From positions 17,889,103 through 17,953,102 of the forward strand of contig CM068549.1 of NCBI GenBank assembly GCA_035048495.1: a stretch of DNA of 64,000 nt, given 5' to 3'. The position numbers and the translations under genes are program-made. This DNA comes from Euptelea pleiosperma (Eukaryota; Streptophyta; Magnoliopsida; Ranunculales; Eupteleaceae). Shown piece by piece: positions 46,305-58,195 of this stretch. Every line of letters begins with the position of its first letter. Positions within the stretch are counted from its first letter, which is position 1. Under the pieces are notes generated by a model. That model made no database searches and was not told the DNA's origin. It saw only the letters and a program-made list of their open reading frames with translations.

Positions 46305-46745
46305 TTTTTTACCGTTAACTTGAAACCCATATTTGATGGTGTTAAAAATTTCAGAATGCAATGATTTTTTGTAGGGGTGATCTATATGGTAAAGAGATCA
46401 CCCTCAGAAAAATTCAAATCATTCCGATATTCATAACATAGTTTACAGGTTGAAGAATTATGGTCTGTCTATTTTTTACCGTCAACTTGAAACCCACATT
46501 TGATGGTGTTAGAAATTTCAAAATGTGCTGATTTTTTGTAGGGGTGATCTATATGGTGAGAAGATCACCCTTAGAAAAATTCAAATCATTCTGATATTCA
46601 TAGCATGGTTTATAGGTTGAAGAATTATGGTCTGTCTATTTTTTACCGTTAACTTGAAACCCACATTTGATGGTGTTAGAAATTTCAGAATGCGCTGCTT
46701 TTTTGTAGGGGTGATCTATATGGTGAGATCACCCTCAGAAAAAGA
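46305..46745. repeat. 167-bp tandem repeat derived from a MITE
   Basis: The marker TTTTTTACCG recurs with its ACCG at 46311, 46478 and 46645, exact 167-bp steps, about 2.6 copies. Each unit carries AACTTGAAACCCA, TTTGATGGTGTTA and GGGGTGATCTATATGG, which also occur in the MITEs at 25.9 and 27.2 kb. This is a MITE core turning into a small satellite. Confidence 0.85.
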
Positions 46746-46841
46746 GAAACTTATTTATTAAAATAATGCAAGTTACAATGCTTGAATCTAATTTATTCAT
46801 AAAAGAAAATAAAATCAGTCTATTTTCATTAATTTATCAAA

Positions 46842-48790
46842 ATGCAAAGAGAATGTAGATCTAGACCTCCATTGTTTGATGGAGAAAACTGTACCTATTA
46901 GAAGGCTAAGATGAGGGCTTTTCTAAAGTCTATTGATGAAAGAGTCTGGATGGCTATAATGGATGGTTGGTCACCACCCACAATGACGGTAGGAGATAAA
47001 ACTATTCTTAAACCAAAAGTCGGCTGAAGCAAAGAGGACATTGACTATTGTTGTCTAAATAGCAAAAGGCTAAATGTTATTTTTAATGCGGTTGGTAAGA
47101 ATGAGTTTCGAAGAATCTCTACATGTTCATTGGCTAAAGAAGCATGGGACATTCTCAAAGTCCCCGGTGAAGGAACGTCAGCGTTTAAAATTTTTAAACT
47201 ACAAATGCTGACCACTAAGTTTGAATCTATAAGAATATAGGAGAATGACACATTCACTGAGTTCTATGCCCAACTCAGTAATATTGTGAATTCTGCACAC
47301 AACTTGGGTGAAAGCATTCCTGAACCCAAAGTAGTTCAAAAAATCTTGAGATCCTTACCTAATAGGTTTTAGGCTAAGATAACAGCTATTAAGAAGAGCA
47401 AGAATATTGACTCTCTTAAAATTAATGAGCTGGCTGGGTCTCTACAAACTTATGAGATGAATTTGAGATAACCAAAGAAATCAAATAGTTTAACCCTTAA
47501 AATTTCGAAAGCTATGGACTCAAAGTCAGATGTTGACTCTGAAGTTGAAATGGCATTATTTGTTAAAAAGTTCAAAAAGTTTTTTCGTTCTAAAAATGAT
47601 AGATTTAAGAACAATAAAACTTTTGATAAATCTAAAGAACATGCCAAACCTCATGAGAGAGGTAGCAGAAGTGAAATGACCCCTAGGGAAAGCTGCTCAA
47701 GTGAACCCCAATGTTTCAAATGTAAGGATTTTTGTCACTTTACTAATGTTTGTCCAAACAAAGAAGAATATAAAGGCAAGGCAAAAGCCTTCAATGCCAC
47801 ATGGGATGAAGAATCAGAAGACAATTCTGATGATTCAGATAACAATGAAAAGACTGATAAGTATACAGCTTTTGTTGCTCGGTTTAATAGTCTCTATGGA
47901 TCTCATGGAAAATCCAAAAAAAGTGATGATGAGAGTTTGGAAGACTCTTACAATGGGGACTCGGATGACTCAGCAGTTGGTGTGAAAGAACTGTACGAGG
48001 AATCAATAAAATTCATTAAGGCAAATAAAGTTTTATCTAACAGAGTTAATTGTCTTGACTTTGAAAATGCTGCCTCATTGATCGACACTGAAAAATTAAA
48101 AGTGTCAATTATTGATTTAGAACAAGAGAATGAGTCTCTATTAAAAATGAACAAGTCACTGGAATGTGAATTCCAAACTTATATGACATAAAGAATCCCT
48201 AGAAAATAAGCTTCTTAAAACTAATAGGGATGTGTCAGGATTCTCATCTAGCTCTACAAAGCTTGGTAAGATTCTTCGTGTGGGTAAAGTCTACAGAGAC
48301 AAACATGGCTTGGGCTACAAACCATATCAAGAAAAAGGGTCTTCTTCCAAGACAACTTTTGTTAAGGCACAAGCTATTCCCACTCAGATTATTGACCAAA
48401 TCAAAGTTGTCAAAAGCAATCATCCTTATGCGTACTGCAAAGATTTAGGTCATGTGATTAGAAACTGTCATAAACTGATAAGAGGACATCAAAATAATTT
48501 AGAGAAAGAGGTGACCTCAACATAGAATGTGGAGAGTCAAAAATTTCCTATGAAGACACATTATGAGCTAAATAGATTAGATGTGCTATCTAAGAAGATG
48601 AAAGACCTACTGGAAAGGTCTAGAGATTTAATCAAGGAGATTGAGTCTCTTGAGAAATTCAAACATCCTCAGAGTCTATAACTCAAAAGAGAAGAGATCC
48701 TAAGAAAATTAATCTATCCACTAAAATCACATCTGTGTGGGTTAGAAAAGATTCTCTAAAGGAGAACTGCTCTAAAGTATCCTATCTCTG
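46842..48790 (+). pseudogene. Copia (sirevirus-like) gag pseudogene
   Basis: From an ATG at 46842 the frame shows the UBN2-type Gag of plant copia elements: PPLFDGEN, MRAFLKSIDERVWMAI, RRISTCSLAKEAWDILK, LQMLTTKFESI, VQKILRSLPNRF and LAGSLQTYEM, broken by several stops, the first at about 46899. From 47514 an uninterrupted 225-residue frame carries a zinc knuckle C-x2-C-x4-H-x4-C (CFKC..HFTNVC) and an acidic, partly coiled-coil tail; 48232-48525 adds a decayed second knuckle (YCKDLGHVIRNC). Gag would form the virus-like particle. No protease or pol follows. It belongs to the long element ending in the LTR at 54955. Confidence 0.85.
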
Positions 48791-49945
48791 AACAATGTGC
48801 TCCTTATCCCTTCGTATTTTCCATTCTTATTATCTGTAGAGGGATTTTTTTTTTTTTTTTCTTTTTATTTTGCTTTGCTTTGAAGAATAAAAATTGAAAA
48901 TTTTCAAAAAATCAAAAGATCAAATGTTAAGAAGAATGCTAAAATTATTATTTAAATATACTATTTTGATGAACAGTAATTTTTTAGAACATTCAAAGAA
49001 CAAGATCTTAACTCTGTTAGTAAAGTTTTACTAATCTCAGTATTATATCTTTTAATTATTATGATTGGTCAATTTTACTAGTGTGCATTAGTGGATTATT
49101 GAAACAGTATCTCATATTTTTCACATGCACACTGATTATTACTGTGAGAATGGATTTGATAGAGGTGTGAGGTCTTGTATTATTGGAATTAGGAATAAAC
49201 CTTTACTGACTATAACTTCAAATTAGTAGTGTTCTCGCTTTCAGTTGATTTTGAAACTGCACCATAGTCTACTGTTGACCTCCCAATATAAGTTATTGTT
49301 CTACGGAAACAACTACCTCCAAAAATTAGTGTGAAAGCCATCTGTATGGCCCTGTTTGAAATAGTAATCCGATTCTTATTGCTGCAAAAAAGGCTACCTA
49401 CGTGGAGAGTGAAAGCTACCAATTTTTAAAGTAAATAAAAAAGGTGTAAAAAATAGCCAATTTGCTAGAAATTTTTTTATCCATTAGTAAATACTCGTGT
49501 ACAAAAATATGTGAAAATCCTTAATAACTCTAATGAGGATTTTATGATCGGATACAGGATATCTCCAGATTCCGATTCTTATGAGAAATTATTATTGAAA
49601 TCTATCCAGTACCACAGATAAAATCAGTTCACTTACACTTGATGATATTACTGTTGATATTTGAATCTATGATTACTAGTGATTTGTGATTTGCGTTAAT
49701 TTCTAAAAGAGTTGATATTTCTGATAAAGCAAAGATTGAACTAATGTGTTTAATTTTTTTCTTAAATATACTCAGTGTTTAGTGCCTATCAAGATTGATT
49801 CATGAATTGAATTCTAACATTTTTCTGAATATTATCTTGGTTTATTATCTTTTCTTGAGTTGTTTAAAAATGATATTTGGTTTGAAAATATTTAATTGGG
49901 GGTCTTGGAGAATGAGCCTATTGATTTAAAAATAATTATTTTCCC
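48791..49945. other. AT-rich stretch where pol would be expected; nothing recognisable
   Basis: Between gag and the second ORF I see no protease, integrase, RT or RNase H motif on either strand. The segment 49200-49440 may be a MITE, but the ends are unclear. Confidence 0.5.
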
Positions 49946-49949
49946 CCGA

Positions 49950-50125
49950 GTCAAAGTCCAATCGATTGGACTCTAAGGACCAATCGATCGGAACATTCCA
50001 ATCGATTGGACTGTACAAACCAATCGATCGAATTTTTCCAAACAATTGAAAAATATAGACCAATCGATCAGATTTTCTCCAATTGATTGGCCACTTAACC
50101 CAATCGATTGGACAATGCGACGCTC
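49950..50125 (+). promoter_or_regulatory. Internal CCAATCGATTGG array upstream of the second ORF
   Basis: About eight CCAATCGATTGG or CCAATCGATCG-type motifs are spaced roughly 20-30 bp apart directly before the ORF that starts at 50349. The motif matches that of this family's LTRs but the spacers do not, so it is not simply a copied LTR segment. A separate promoter for the second ORF is possible; no clear TATA box was found. Confidence 0.5.
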
Positions 50126-50348
50126 GATTTGATAAAACCCAAAATGGGTCATTTTCAACCACAATCGATCCCTCCGCCTCCTAAATTTCTCCTAATCGAT
50201 CGCAAGTACCCAATCTACTGTTCCCCTACAGTTTTGTGGAGTAATTCTCTCGATTTCTCAAGCTTTCCACTTCATCTTCTTCATGAGTATTTGGGATTTT
50301 TTTGTTCAAATGGAGCTTTCTTGGTATTTTCTTCCGTTCGTGGTTCTT

Positions 50349-50941
50349 ATGGCGAGTAATCCTCGTCGTCGGAGGACCATTGTGAGTTCCGATGTTGAGA
50401 GTGATGATGAGGAACCACTTGTGCTACGTGCTCAATCTCACGCAAAACGAGGTGGAAGACTAGGTGGTTCTCAACATTCTGAGCGGGGAGAATCTTCTCG
50501 AGGTCCTAGGAGAGCTCGATCACGAGGTCGATCTGGACCCATAGAAATTTCTCTGGTAAGTGCTCACATTTCTCCATTTCTTCCTGATTCAGCTAGGGAT
50601 AGGTTTGAGCATTTCATTGTTCGCAAATTCAACTACTCAATAGTGAATTTGGTACTATCATGGGTTCAGTTCATTCCATTTTCATCTCTCGCGAGTGGAT
50701 TCTTGCTACGCGTCTGAACACCCCATTCTATCCTATTTTGGTTAAATTATTTTATGCCAACATGCATTCTATCCAGTGTGATATTCAGAGTGAGCTATCG
50801 TTTGAGACTTATGTCTCTGGGGCTCACCTCCCTATTACCCCTGATCTGATTTCTACGTTGTTGAGCATACCTCGTCCTTCTGCACCACATGAGTACATTG
50901 AAAGTAGGATTTTTCCGCGTCGTTGGTTACGGAAACCCTAA
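50349..50941 (+). pseudogene. Second ORF of the sirevirus-like element, 5' half (plant transposon protein domain)
   Basis: The ATG at 50349 starts MASNPRRRRTIVSSDVESDD, an Arg/Ser/Asp-rich head with RRARSRGRSG, then RFEHFIVRKFNYS. A frameshift near 50655 moves the frame; the second part reads REWILATRLNTPFYPILVKL, FYANMHS and TPDLISTLLSIPRP. This resembles the N-terminal half of the putative plant transposon protein domain (Transposase_32-like) found in large plant LTR elements. The frame ends at a 2.6 kb insertion. Function of the family is unknown. Neighbours: array at 49950-50125 upstream, second half at 53590. Confidence 0.6.
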
Positions 50942-52564
50942 TTTCAACACATTTTTAATTTTTATCCGATTATCCTGCAAAATTGATAGATTTGTATAGG
51001 GATTCGTGTCGGATGTCGATCCGCACTCGGGATTAGTCGGATTAGCGCGATTCAGAGCATGAAATGACAAAAATTTTCATAGAAATTGCTAAAAAAGACA
51101 GAATGGAGAGGTGAGAATGGTGGTTATATTATGGATTTAAAAACATTATTTCGATAGAGATATCATTACCAACTAATTAAAAACAAGAAAGATGCGAAAC
51201 AAATAAAACTCTAAATATCACATAAAATTCTTCATTAATGCATAAACAACCATTCATTACATTGACTCGACATTAAATTAACATCAAACTAAAAAGCAAA
51301 TAAACAAAACCTTATGAAGATTTAAAGAGAGAAAATACTAAAAGATGAGAGAGAAACTAGTGAGAGAAATGTGAGATTTTTAGAGAGAGAAAAGTGACGA
51401 ACACTCACCATTGGTTTGGTTGTAGTCCGACCAAGAGGGGAAGCATAAATGGGATGCTGGGCGTCGAAGGTTGCACGGGCAGGTGGTTGATGAGTAGCAC
51501 AACGTGGTGCTTTGATGGAGGAGATGGGTGGCAATCCAGCTGCAACGGTGAAGATGCAGCAAGGAGGTGATGGAGGGGGGTTCTGTTGGTGTGATGCAAG
51601 GTGCTGTGAAGATGGGAAGTGCAAGTAGAGGAGAACAGCGTTGCTGTTCGGTAGAGCAGCAGGTAGGCCACCTCCCCTTTTCTTTCTTCTCTTCCTCTCT
51701 TTTCTTTTCTTTTTTTTTTATTTTTATTTTGAAGAAGATGAAGAACGAGAGAGGGAAGACGGCTGCTAAAGGTGGATTTTCTCTCTAATGGAGACTGCTG
51801 CTCATTGAGAGAGGATGGAGAGGGCAGTGCTGTTGTGAGGAGGTAGAGGAGGTCCAGTCCGTCGAGGGGAGAAGACGGTTTGCTGTCTCACCGGTAGCAC
51901 GACTGGAAGGGAGCGGTGCTGCTGGTGTTGCCTTCGGTGGTGGAGACCAGAGGAGATGATGGCGTTGAAGAGTCAAGGCTAAGGTGGTGTGGAGGTTGCA
52001 GGCGGACCTGCAACTCAAGAGTTGCAGGTCGTGGTGGAGGCGGTACGTGGTGCAGCAGCGTTTCGGGAGCGTTGCGTGGTAGGTGAGGAAGAAATGGGGG
52101 GCAGGCAGAGCGATGCAGCGACAAGGAGGAGAAAAGGAGAAGAAGGGAGAAGCTGAAAAGGAGAAGGACGAGGCGCGTGGCCGGAGTTGCAGAACTCCGG
52201 CCGGAGAAAACGAGAAGAAGGAAGAAGAAGATGAAGAAGAAGAAGAAGAAGAAAGAGAAGGAGATGATGGTTCTTGGCGTGGTGAGCAGGGGGTTGGGCA
52301 GCGGCTGGAGGAGGAGAAGAAGAACAAGAAGAGAAGAAAGAGGAGTCAAACGGCCGGAGTTGCAAACCTGCAACTCCGGCGAAGAATGGTGAAGGAGACG
52401 AAGAAGAAATGCGGAAGAAGAGGAGAAGAAAGGGGGGGGAGAAGGGAAAGGATAGGGGGAAGGAGAGGAGAAGAAAAGAGGGGGATTAGGGTTCAAACGA
52501 ACCCTTCTCCTTCCTCTTATAAAGCTCCCTATTTCCTTTAATGGAAATAGGGTATTTTTGAAAT

Positions 52565-52611
<47 letters not shown>

Positions 52612-53570
52612 TAAGTAAAAGTCTACTTTTCTTTGGGGAATGTCCCCATTTAGTGGGCCCCCCATTTTTTTAAAATTTAATTAAAATTATTTGGAAATTC
52701 ACGGGGTCCACTAACTGGTCGGACAGTGGGTCGATGATGATGGGCCCGGCTACTGGCCCACATGGATTGATGATGTCCATCGTCTCACAAGATGATGTGA
52801 CAGACAGTCTGATGACAATCGGATGGATGGTGACTTGATTGGGACCCAGATTGGTAGATCGACGGATCTAGAGAGATCCAACGGTCCAATTGAAGATCCA
52901 ACGGTCAGAAAGCTAAGGGAGATGAGATAGAGCCGATGGGCAGGAGTTCTGGGGTTAGGTCAGTAGATTCGAGGATCGAGAGATGAAGAGAGAGAGAATA
53001 AGGAGAGATGAGAGAGAAAATATCAAAAAATGGAGATAAAAGTATTGGCAGAGGGTCTGGAACCCTGGTCTTCACTATGACCATCATCACGCTTCTCCAG
53101 TAGAGTAAACTATCATTCCTTGCTGACTCATGTGGCTTTAAACGCTTTGATCCGTCTTTTGGTCATTGGCTCTCCTACTCTCTTTGTTCTTTGGGCCGGC
53201 CTTTTGGTCCTCTTATTCAGCCCATATTCGGCCCATATCTTCTAGTCACAGCATGTGGGCTCTTTAAGCTTTGATAATGGGCTTTCCTGATCGATGTGGG
53301 CTCGCAAGTCTCGAGAATTTTTCCATCGGGGTTTCCTGCGACAGAAGAAGCGCGTAATGAGACTCTATCAGAATGACTACATGTCTAGACTTCCGAAAAT
53401 GTGTTTAATGCATGCAAATATACCATTTCGTCCAGAAAAGTGTGTTCTACGCAACACAAGAGACTCTTACGTAGAAAAGTAGATAAATAGAGTATTTTAA
53501 CATAGGAGAATGCAATAACGCTTAAAGGATAATTGCTTAAAATAAGCACTTTTGAGCGAATATCATACAT
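50942..53570 (-). mobile_element. 2.6 kb insertion splitting the second ORF, possibly a large solo LTR
   Basis: The two halves of the second ORF lie on either side. On the minus strand the right end starts TGTATGATATTCGCTC (53568), there is a TATA-like TTTATAAGAGG near 52516-52526, and a GA-rich region with repeated TTGCAACTCCGGC-type segments (51.9-52.4 kb). (AT)n lies at 52580-52608. Long frames (Ser/Pro-rich on minus, Lys/Glu-rich on plus) are low complexity. I found no coding domain, primer-binding site or clear duplication, so the solo-LTR reading is tentative. Confidence 0.45.
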
Positions 53571-53589
53571 CCCTATGACTCATGTGTTG

Positions 53590-54330
53590 ACGACTGACAA
53601 AGCCATCCTGACTGAGACTCTCACTAAACAGTCATTTGATTGGAGTACTTATATTCCACTTACATCTCCTCTCCCTGACTATCGGTTGGTACAACATTGA
53701 TCCACCTGGCCATGGAGCACAGGTGAACATTGATTGCCTACAGCTACTCTATCATCTGGATATTGGGTTTGTTATTGATCTCCCTAGATTCATGTTTAAG
53801 GCCATGGCCAGAGCTCGTAACCCATTGGCTAATCATCCTTACCTTCCTTTCCCTCTGCTTGCGAGGTCTATCCTTCTTCGTCTAAATGTTCCGATTTCAC
53901 CAACAGAGGAGGTCTACTCTCCCGTTGGACCATCTACTATCCGGAAGAGTATGTCTCAGGTTCGGAGGGTGATTGAGGTTCCTCTAAATTTCGATGATCT
54001 TTTTTATGATGACTTGGGAGACGATTCTGAGCCAGGAGCACACCAGACCGATACGGAGATGCACCCTCCGGAGCCACATCCATCGTATGTACAGCCACCC
54101 GAGATGCATGGGCCATACACTTTAGAGTCTCTTCACCATCAGATGATTGGGTTTGGCCAGCGACACACATCCTCATGAGAAGCGGACGACTTAGAGCTTT
54201 CGTCGCTTTGAGGAGGGTTAGGATCAAATGACTGGCACTCTGACAGATATGCAGAGATACATAGAGTATCAGTTCACGATGATGAGATTCGGACAGCATT
54301 CGCCGTTTTAGGGTCCGGATCAGCATGATG
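53590..54330 (+). pseudogene. Second ORF of the sirevirus-like element, 3' half
   Basis: Resumes with LTTDKAILTETL and SFDWSTYIPLTSPLPDYR; a frameshift near 53690 leads to NIDCLQLLYHLDIGFVIDLP, MFKAMARARNPLAN and LPFPLLARSILLRLNVPIS, the C-terminal half typical of the plant transposon protein domain. It continues with an acidic and Pro/His-rich tail to a stop at 54178, after which a frameshifted tail runs to about 54330. Downstream, 54325-54950 has only short frames. Confidence 0.6.
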
Positions 54331-54954
54331 GTACCGGCCCATAGGCCTAGTCTCCTCGAGAGAGACTACTTTAGAGTTATCTGTAGTTTTCTACTTTTAG
54401 ATCTTGTGTACTCAGATAAACTCTTTGTCTTAGTGGTTATACTATTATTTTTCATTGCTGATGTATTAGAGAGTATAAACCTTTTTATCTTTTTGTATGA
54501 CATGGTAATGTTTGTATTTTGTTATATATGTTATGCACTTGTTTTTCATGATGATATCTTTTGCATGATAATTAATATTTCTGTACCGTTATCATTCCGT
54601 GACAAAAAGGGAGACAATCATAGAGATAAAAACAAGTAGATGCATGAGATAGGGGGAGAGAAATTAATGGAGAGAAAAATTGTTGATATTATTTTTCCAA
54701 TTTCACTACTTGTGATGTGCATAATTAAGTCACTGCATTTTATTGGTTTATTGATTGTCGATGATATTACATGGTATATGTTGGTAGAATGTGTAGGGAA
54801 TAAATCAAAAGCTATTTTATTATCTATTCGATTATCTCCGAGAGATTGTTAGATAGTGAATTAATCATGTAAAAAGGGTGGGATTGCAATTAATTTTTGT
54901 TTACCTTCTTTATAATTAAATATTTTTTTATCACAGAATAGCCAAATGGAAGAT
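54331..54954 (+). other. 3' untranslated region and degenerate polypurine tract of the long element
   Basis: AAAAAGGGAGACAATC (54603) and AAAAAGGGTGGGATTG (54872) are sirevirus-style purine-rich blocks, and TGGAAGAT directly precedes the LTR start at 54955, where the polypurine tract should be. No gene. Confidence 0.5.
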
Positions 54955-57900
54955 TGTAAGGAATATTTTCATATTCAATTTGGCAAAGATTCCGTATGAC
55001 ATAAAAATATTCTTGTAACCGTTCCTACGAGCACCAGTTGAAATTCAACCGGTCCGTTCTCTTTAACTCAATATACCTAGAAGGGGGGTTGATTAGGTAT
55101 TTAAAATTAATTATACCTATACAGTTTTACTAGTCTATGGTATGGGGATAAAATCTCATGCTTTGGTTGTTTGAAAAAGACTTATCACAACAGACTCAAA
55201 TCAAATATACCTCCGTAGTATATTGTCTTTTTGTCGTTTGATCTAATCAGGATAAAATGCGGAATACAAACAATCACACAAGACAAGATATTTTTACGTG
55301 GAAACCTTAGCCAAGGAAAAACCACAAGACCACGTCTAGACGAAAAATATCACTAACTGAAAAGTTAAACGAAACAAAGGTTACCTACGCAGCACCATTG
55401 CAAATACAGCATCCAACTTTAGCCAAGGCCCACTGTCGATGCGTCCACGTCCTCTGAATCAACGCCACGAATCCACACGCGCCCTTCTAGCCAAAAAGCC
55501 TTATCCGCTTGTTTAGTTTGGTACACCCCAAACCTACCTTCGACCGGCTCCTTCAATGTTAATTCTCAACACTCCCACCTTTGCAGAAGTTGAAGGATTC
55601 AGTACACCCTGAACCCCAAGTTGCTCAAAAGGTGTTTGAGTCACACTAGTACTCTCAGGCTTACTAGGTTGAATATAGAAGTAAAAAACCTAGGCTGAGT
55701 AAAGATCAAGCTATTGGCTTTGATCGAGAAGAGAACAAGCTCACAAGATGTGAATGAAAATAAGCTTCTTGTTCTTCGAATTGGACACTCTAATAAATAT
55801 AGCATTTGCTTCTCTCTCTTGAAGATTGAGTCACTATGTGTCTCTGTGTATGTTTAGAAAAGGCATAGAAGGGTTCTATTTATAGAATTCTAAGACCTTG
55901 AGTCGTGTGGAACATGAGATAATGGAACCATGAATTTCAGATCTGAGAAAACCGATTCTGTTCAAGGTCCAATCGATTGTACACTTGGTCCAATCGATTA
56001 GGCCATGTCTAATCGATTGGGGCCAAATGTCCAATCGATTAGGCTTAATAAGTTTTATGTTTCGAAGGCACCAATCAATTGCACAGGGTTCTCCAATCTA
56101 TTTGACATTTATAACTTTTTGTCCCGAAGGCTCCAATCGATTACCCAGAGTCTCCAATCGATTGTACACAGAAAGATTTTTATCCCGAAGGCTCCAATCG
56201 ATTATACAGTGTCTCCAATCGATTGTACTCAATTATGTTTCTGCCTCGTAGTCTCCAATCGATTGGGCTATGTCCAATCGATTGGAGATACATGTCCAAT
56301 CGATTGGACTTTCCCACTAGTCAATATAATTGACTTTGACTCGGGTCTGTCCAATGACTCAGTTTGACCATTATATTTAGTTCATTTTAATCAACTCCTA
56401 TGGCCACTAAGTCACATACCTTCTTAATCGAGTGTACACGATTGTTAACTGACAAATCAGCAGTTATTCAGATGACTCCTGTCATCAACCGTCTGATTCT
56501 TACTGTCTCTGTCTTTTAGTCTTCACGTAGTTGGCGAAGTATGCATACCACGACATCTTCACACTACACTTGCGCTTGTAGGAACTGTTACAATAATGTT
56601 TTTATATCAAACGAAATCTTTGCTAAATTGAATATGAAAATATTCATTACACCAGTGTAGTGTGAAGATGTCGTGGTACGCATACTTCGCCGACTACATG
56701 AAGACTAGAAGACAAAGACAGCAAGGATCAGACGGTTGACAACATGAGTCATCTGAGTAACTGTCCATTTGTCGGTTATAGATTATGTACGCTCGCTTAG
56801 GAAGATAAGTGACTTAGTGGCCATAGGAATAGGTTTAAAATGAATAAAATATAATAGTCAAACCTAGTCCTTGGACAGACCCGAGTCTTAATCAAAGTTA
56901 TTGACTTTTGGGAGAATCCGATTGATTGGAAGACTCTGTAAAATCGATTAGAGGCTACGAGGCAGAACATGATCAAAGCCCAATCGATAGACACATCTGT
57001 AAAATCGATTGAAGTCTACGAGATAGAACATGATCAAAACCCAATCGATTGGATATATTTATAAAATCAATTAGAGTCTGCGAGATAGAACATGATCATA
57101 GCCCAATCGATTGGAGCCTACGGGACAGAAACTTATTTAAGTTCGATCGATTGAACTATGTACAATCGATTAGATTTACAAAGAAAATTCACATCCGTAC
57201 AAGACCAATCGATTGGATCCAAAACCCAATCAATTGGACATTGCCCAATCGATTAAACCCAGAGTACAATCGATTGGATTTTATACGGATTAAATCTTTC
57301 TCAGATCTAAAATTCTAGTTCTCACGTTCTACAAGGCATAGGGTTACGAATTCTATAAATATAACCCTTCTATACCTTCTCAAAAGACACGTAAACACTT
57401 ATATACTTCAAGAGAGATAAGAAAATGTTTATTTATTAGAGTGTCCATTCGAAGAAAAATAAGCTTAGTTATCTCATTCACATCTTGTGAGCTTATTCCT
57501 CTCCTTGATCAAAATCAAGTGCTTGATTCTTTACTCAGCTTAGGTCTCCTACATAGATATTCGACCTAGTAGCTTGAGTGTACCAATGTGACTCAACACC
57601 ATTGAACAACCTAGGGTTCAGGGTGTACTGAATCCTTCACCTTCGGCAAAGGCGGGAGTATTGAGAATTAAGATCGGAGTGGCCGATCGACGGTAGGTTT
57701 GAGGTGTACCAAACTGAACAAGCAAACAAGGCTTCTTGGTTGGGAGGGCGCACGTAAACTCGTAGCGTTGATTCAGAGGGAGTGGACACATCGGTAGTAG
57801 GCCTTGGCTAAGGTTGGAAGCTGTAATTATAACGATGCTGCATAGGCAACCTTTGTTTCGTTTAACTTTTCAGTTAGTGATACTTTCCGTCTGGACGTAG

Positions 57901-58195
57901 TACCATGATTTTTCCTTAACTAAGGTTTCTACGTAAAAATCTCTTATCTCGTGTGATTGTTTATTTCTATTCCGCTATTCATATTGATTATAACAAACGA
58001 CGAAAAAAAAATATACTACGGAGGTATATTCGATTTGAGTCGGTTGTGACAATCATTTATCAAACAACTAAGGCATATGATTTTCTCCCCTACCATAGAT
58101 CGGTAAAACTGTTTAGGTATAATTAATTTTAAATACCTAATCAACCCCCCTTCTAGGTATTTCCGATTAAAGAAAATGAACCTGTGGTTATTTCA
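54955..58195 (+). repeat. 3' LTR of the long element, CCAATCGATTGG family, split by an inverted LTR
   Basis: The two parts 54955-55038 and 56657-58195 together make a 1.62 kb LTR matching 35819-37452 end to end. Its palindrome array lies at 56900-57290 and its TATA box (TATAAATA) at 57354-57361; it closes with an ACCTAATCAACCCCCCTTCT stretch and TTATTTCA. The left neighbour looks like a polypurine tract and the flanks (AAGAT, AAACA) differ, so it is the 3' LTR of the gag-bearing element rather than a solo LTR. Confidence 0.8.
55039..56651 (-). repeat. Inverted solo LTR inserted into an LTR of its own family
   Basis: 1613 bp in reverse orientation (TGTAATGAATATTTTC to GGTTGAATTTCA on the minus strand), flanked by CCAGT at 55034-55038 and 56652-56656. 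Its palindrome array is at 55970-56320 and its TATA box at 55878-55885 (reversed). No internal sequence remains. The two opposed LTRs could pair into a hairpin if transcribed through. Confidence 0.88.

Noticed and set aside
51785..52541. Ser/Pro-rich (minus) and Lys/Glu-rich (plus) frames of 116-202 residues
   Set aside because: Low-complexity GA/TC sequence inside the 2.6 kb insertion; opposite frames are equally open and no domain is present.
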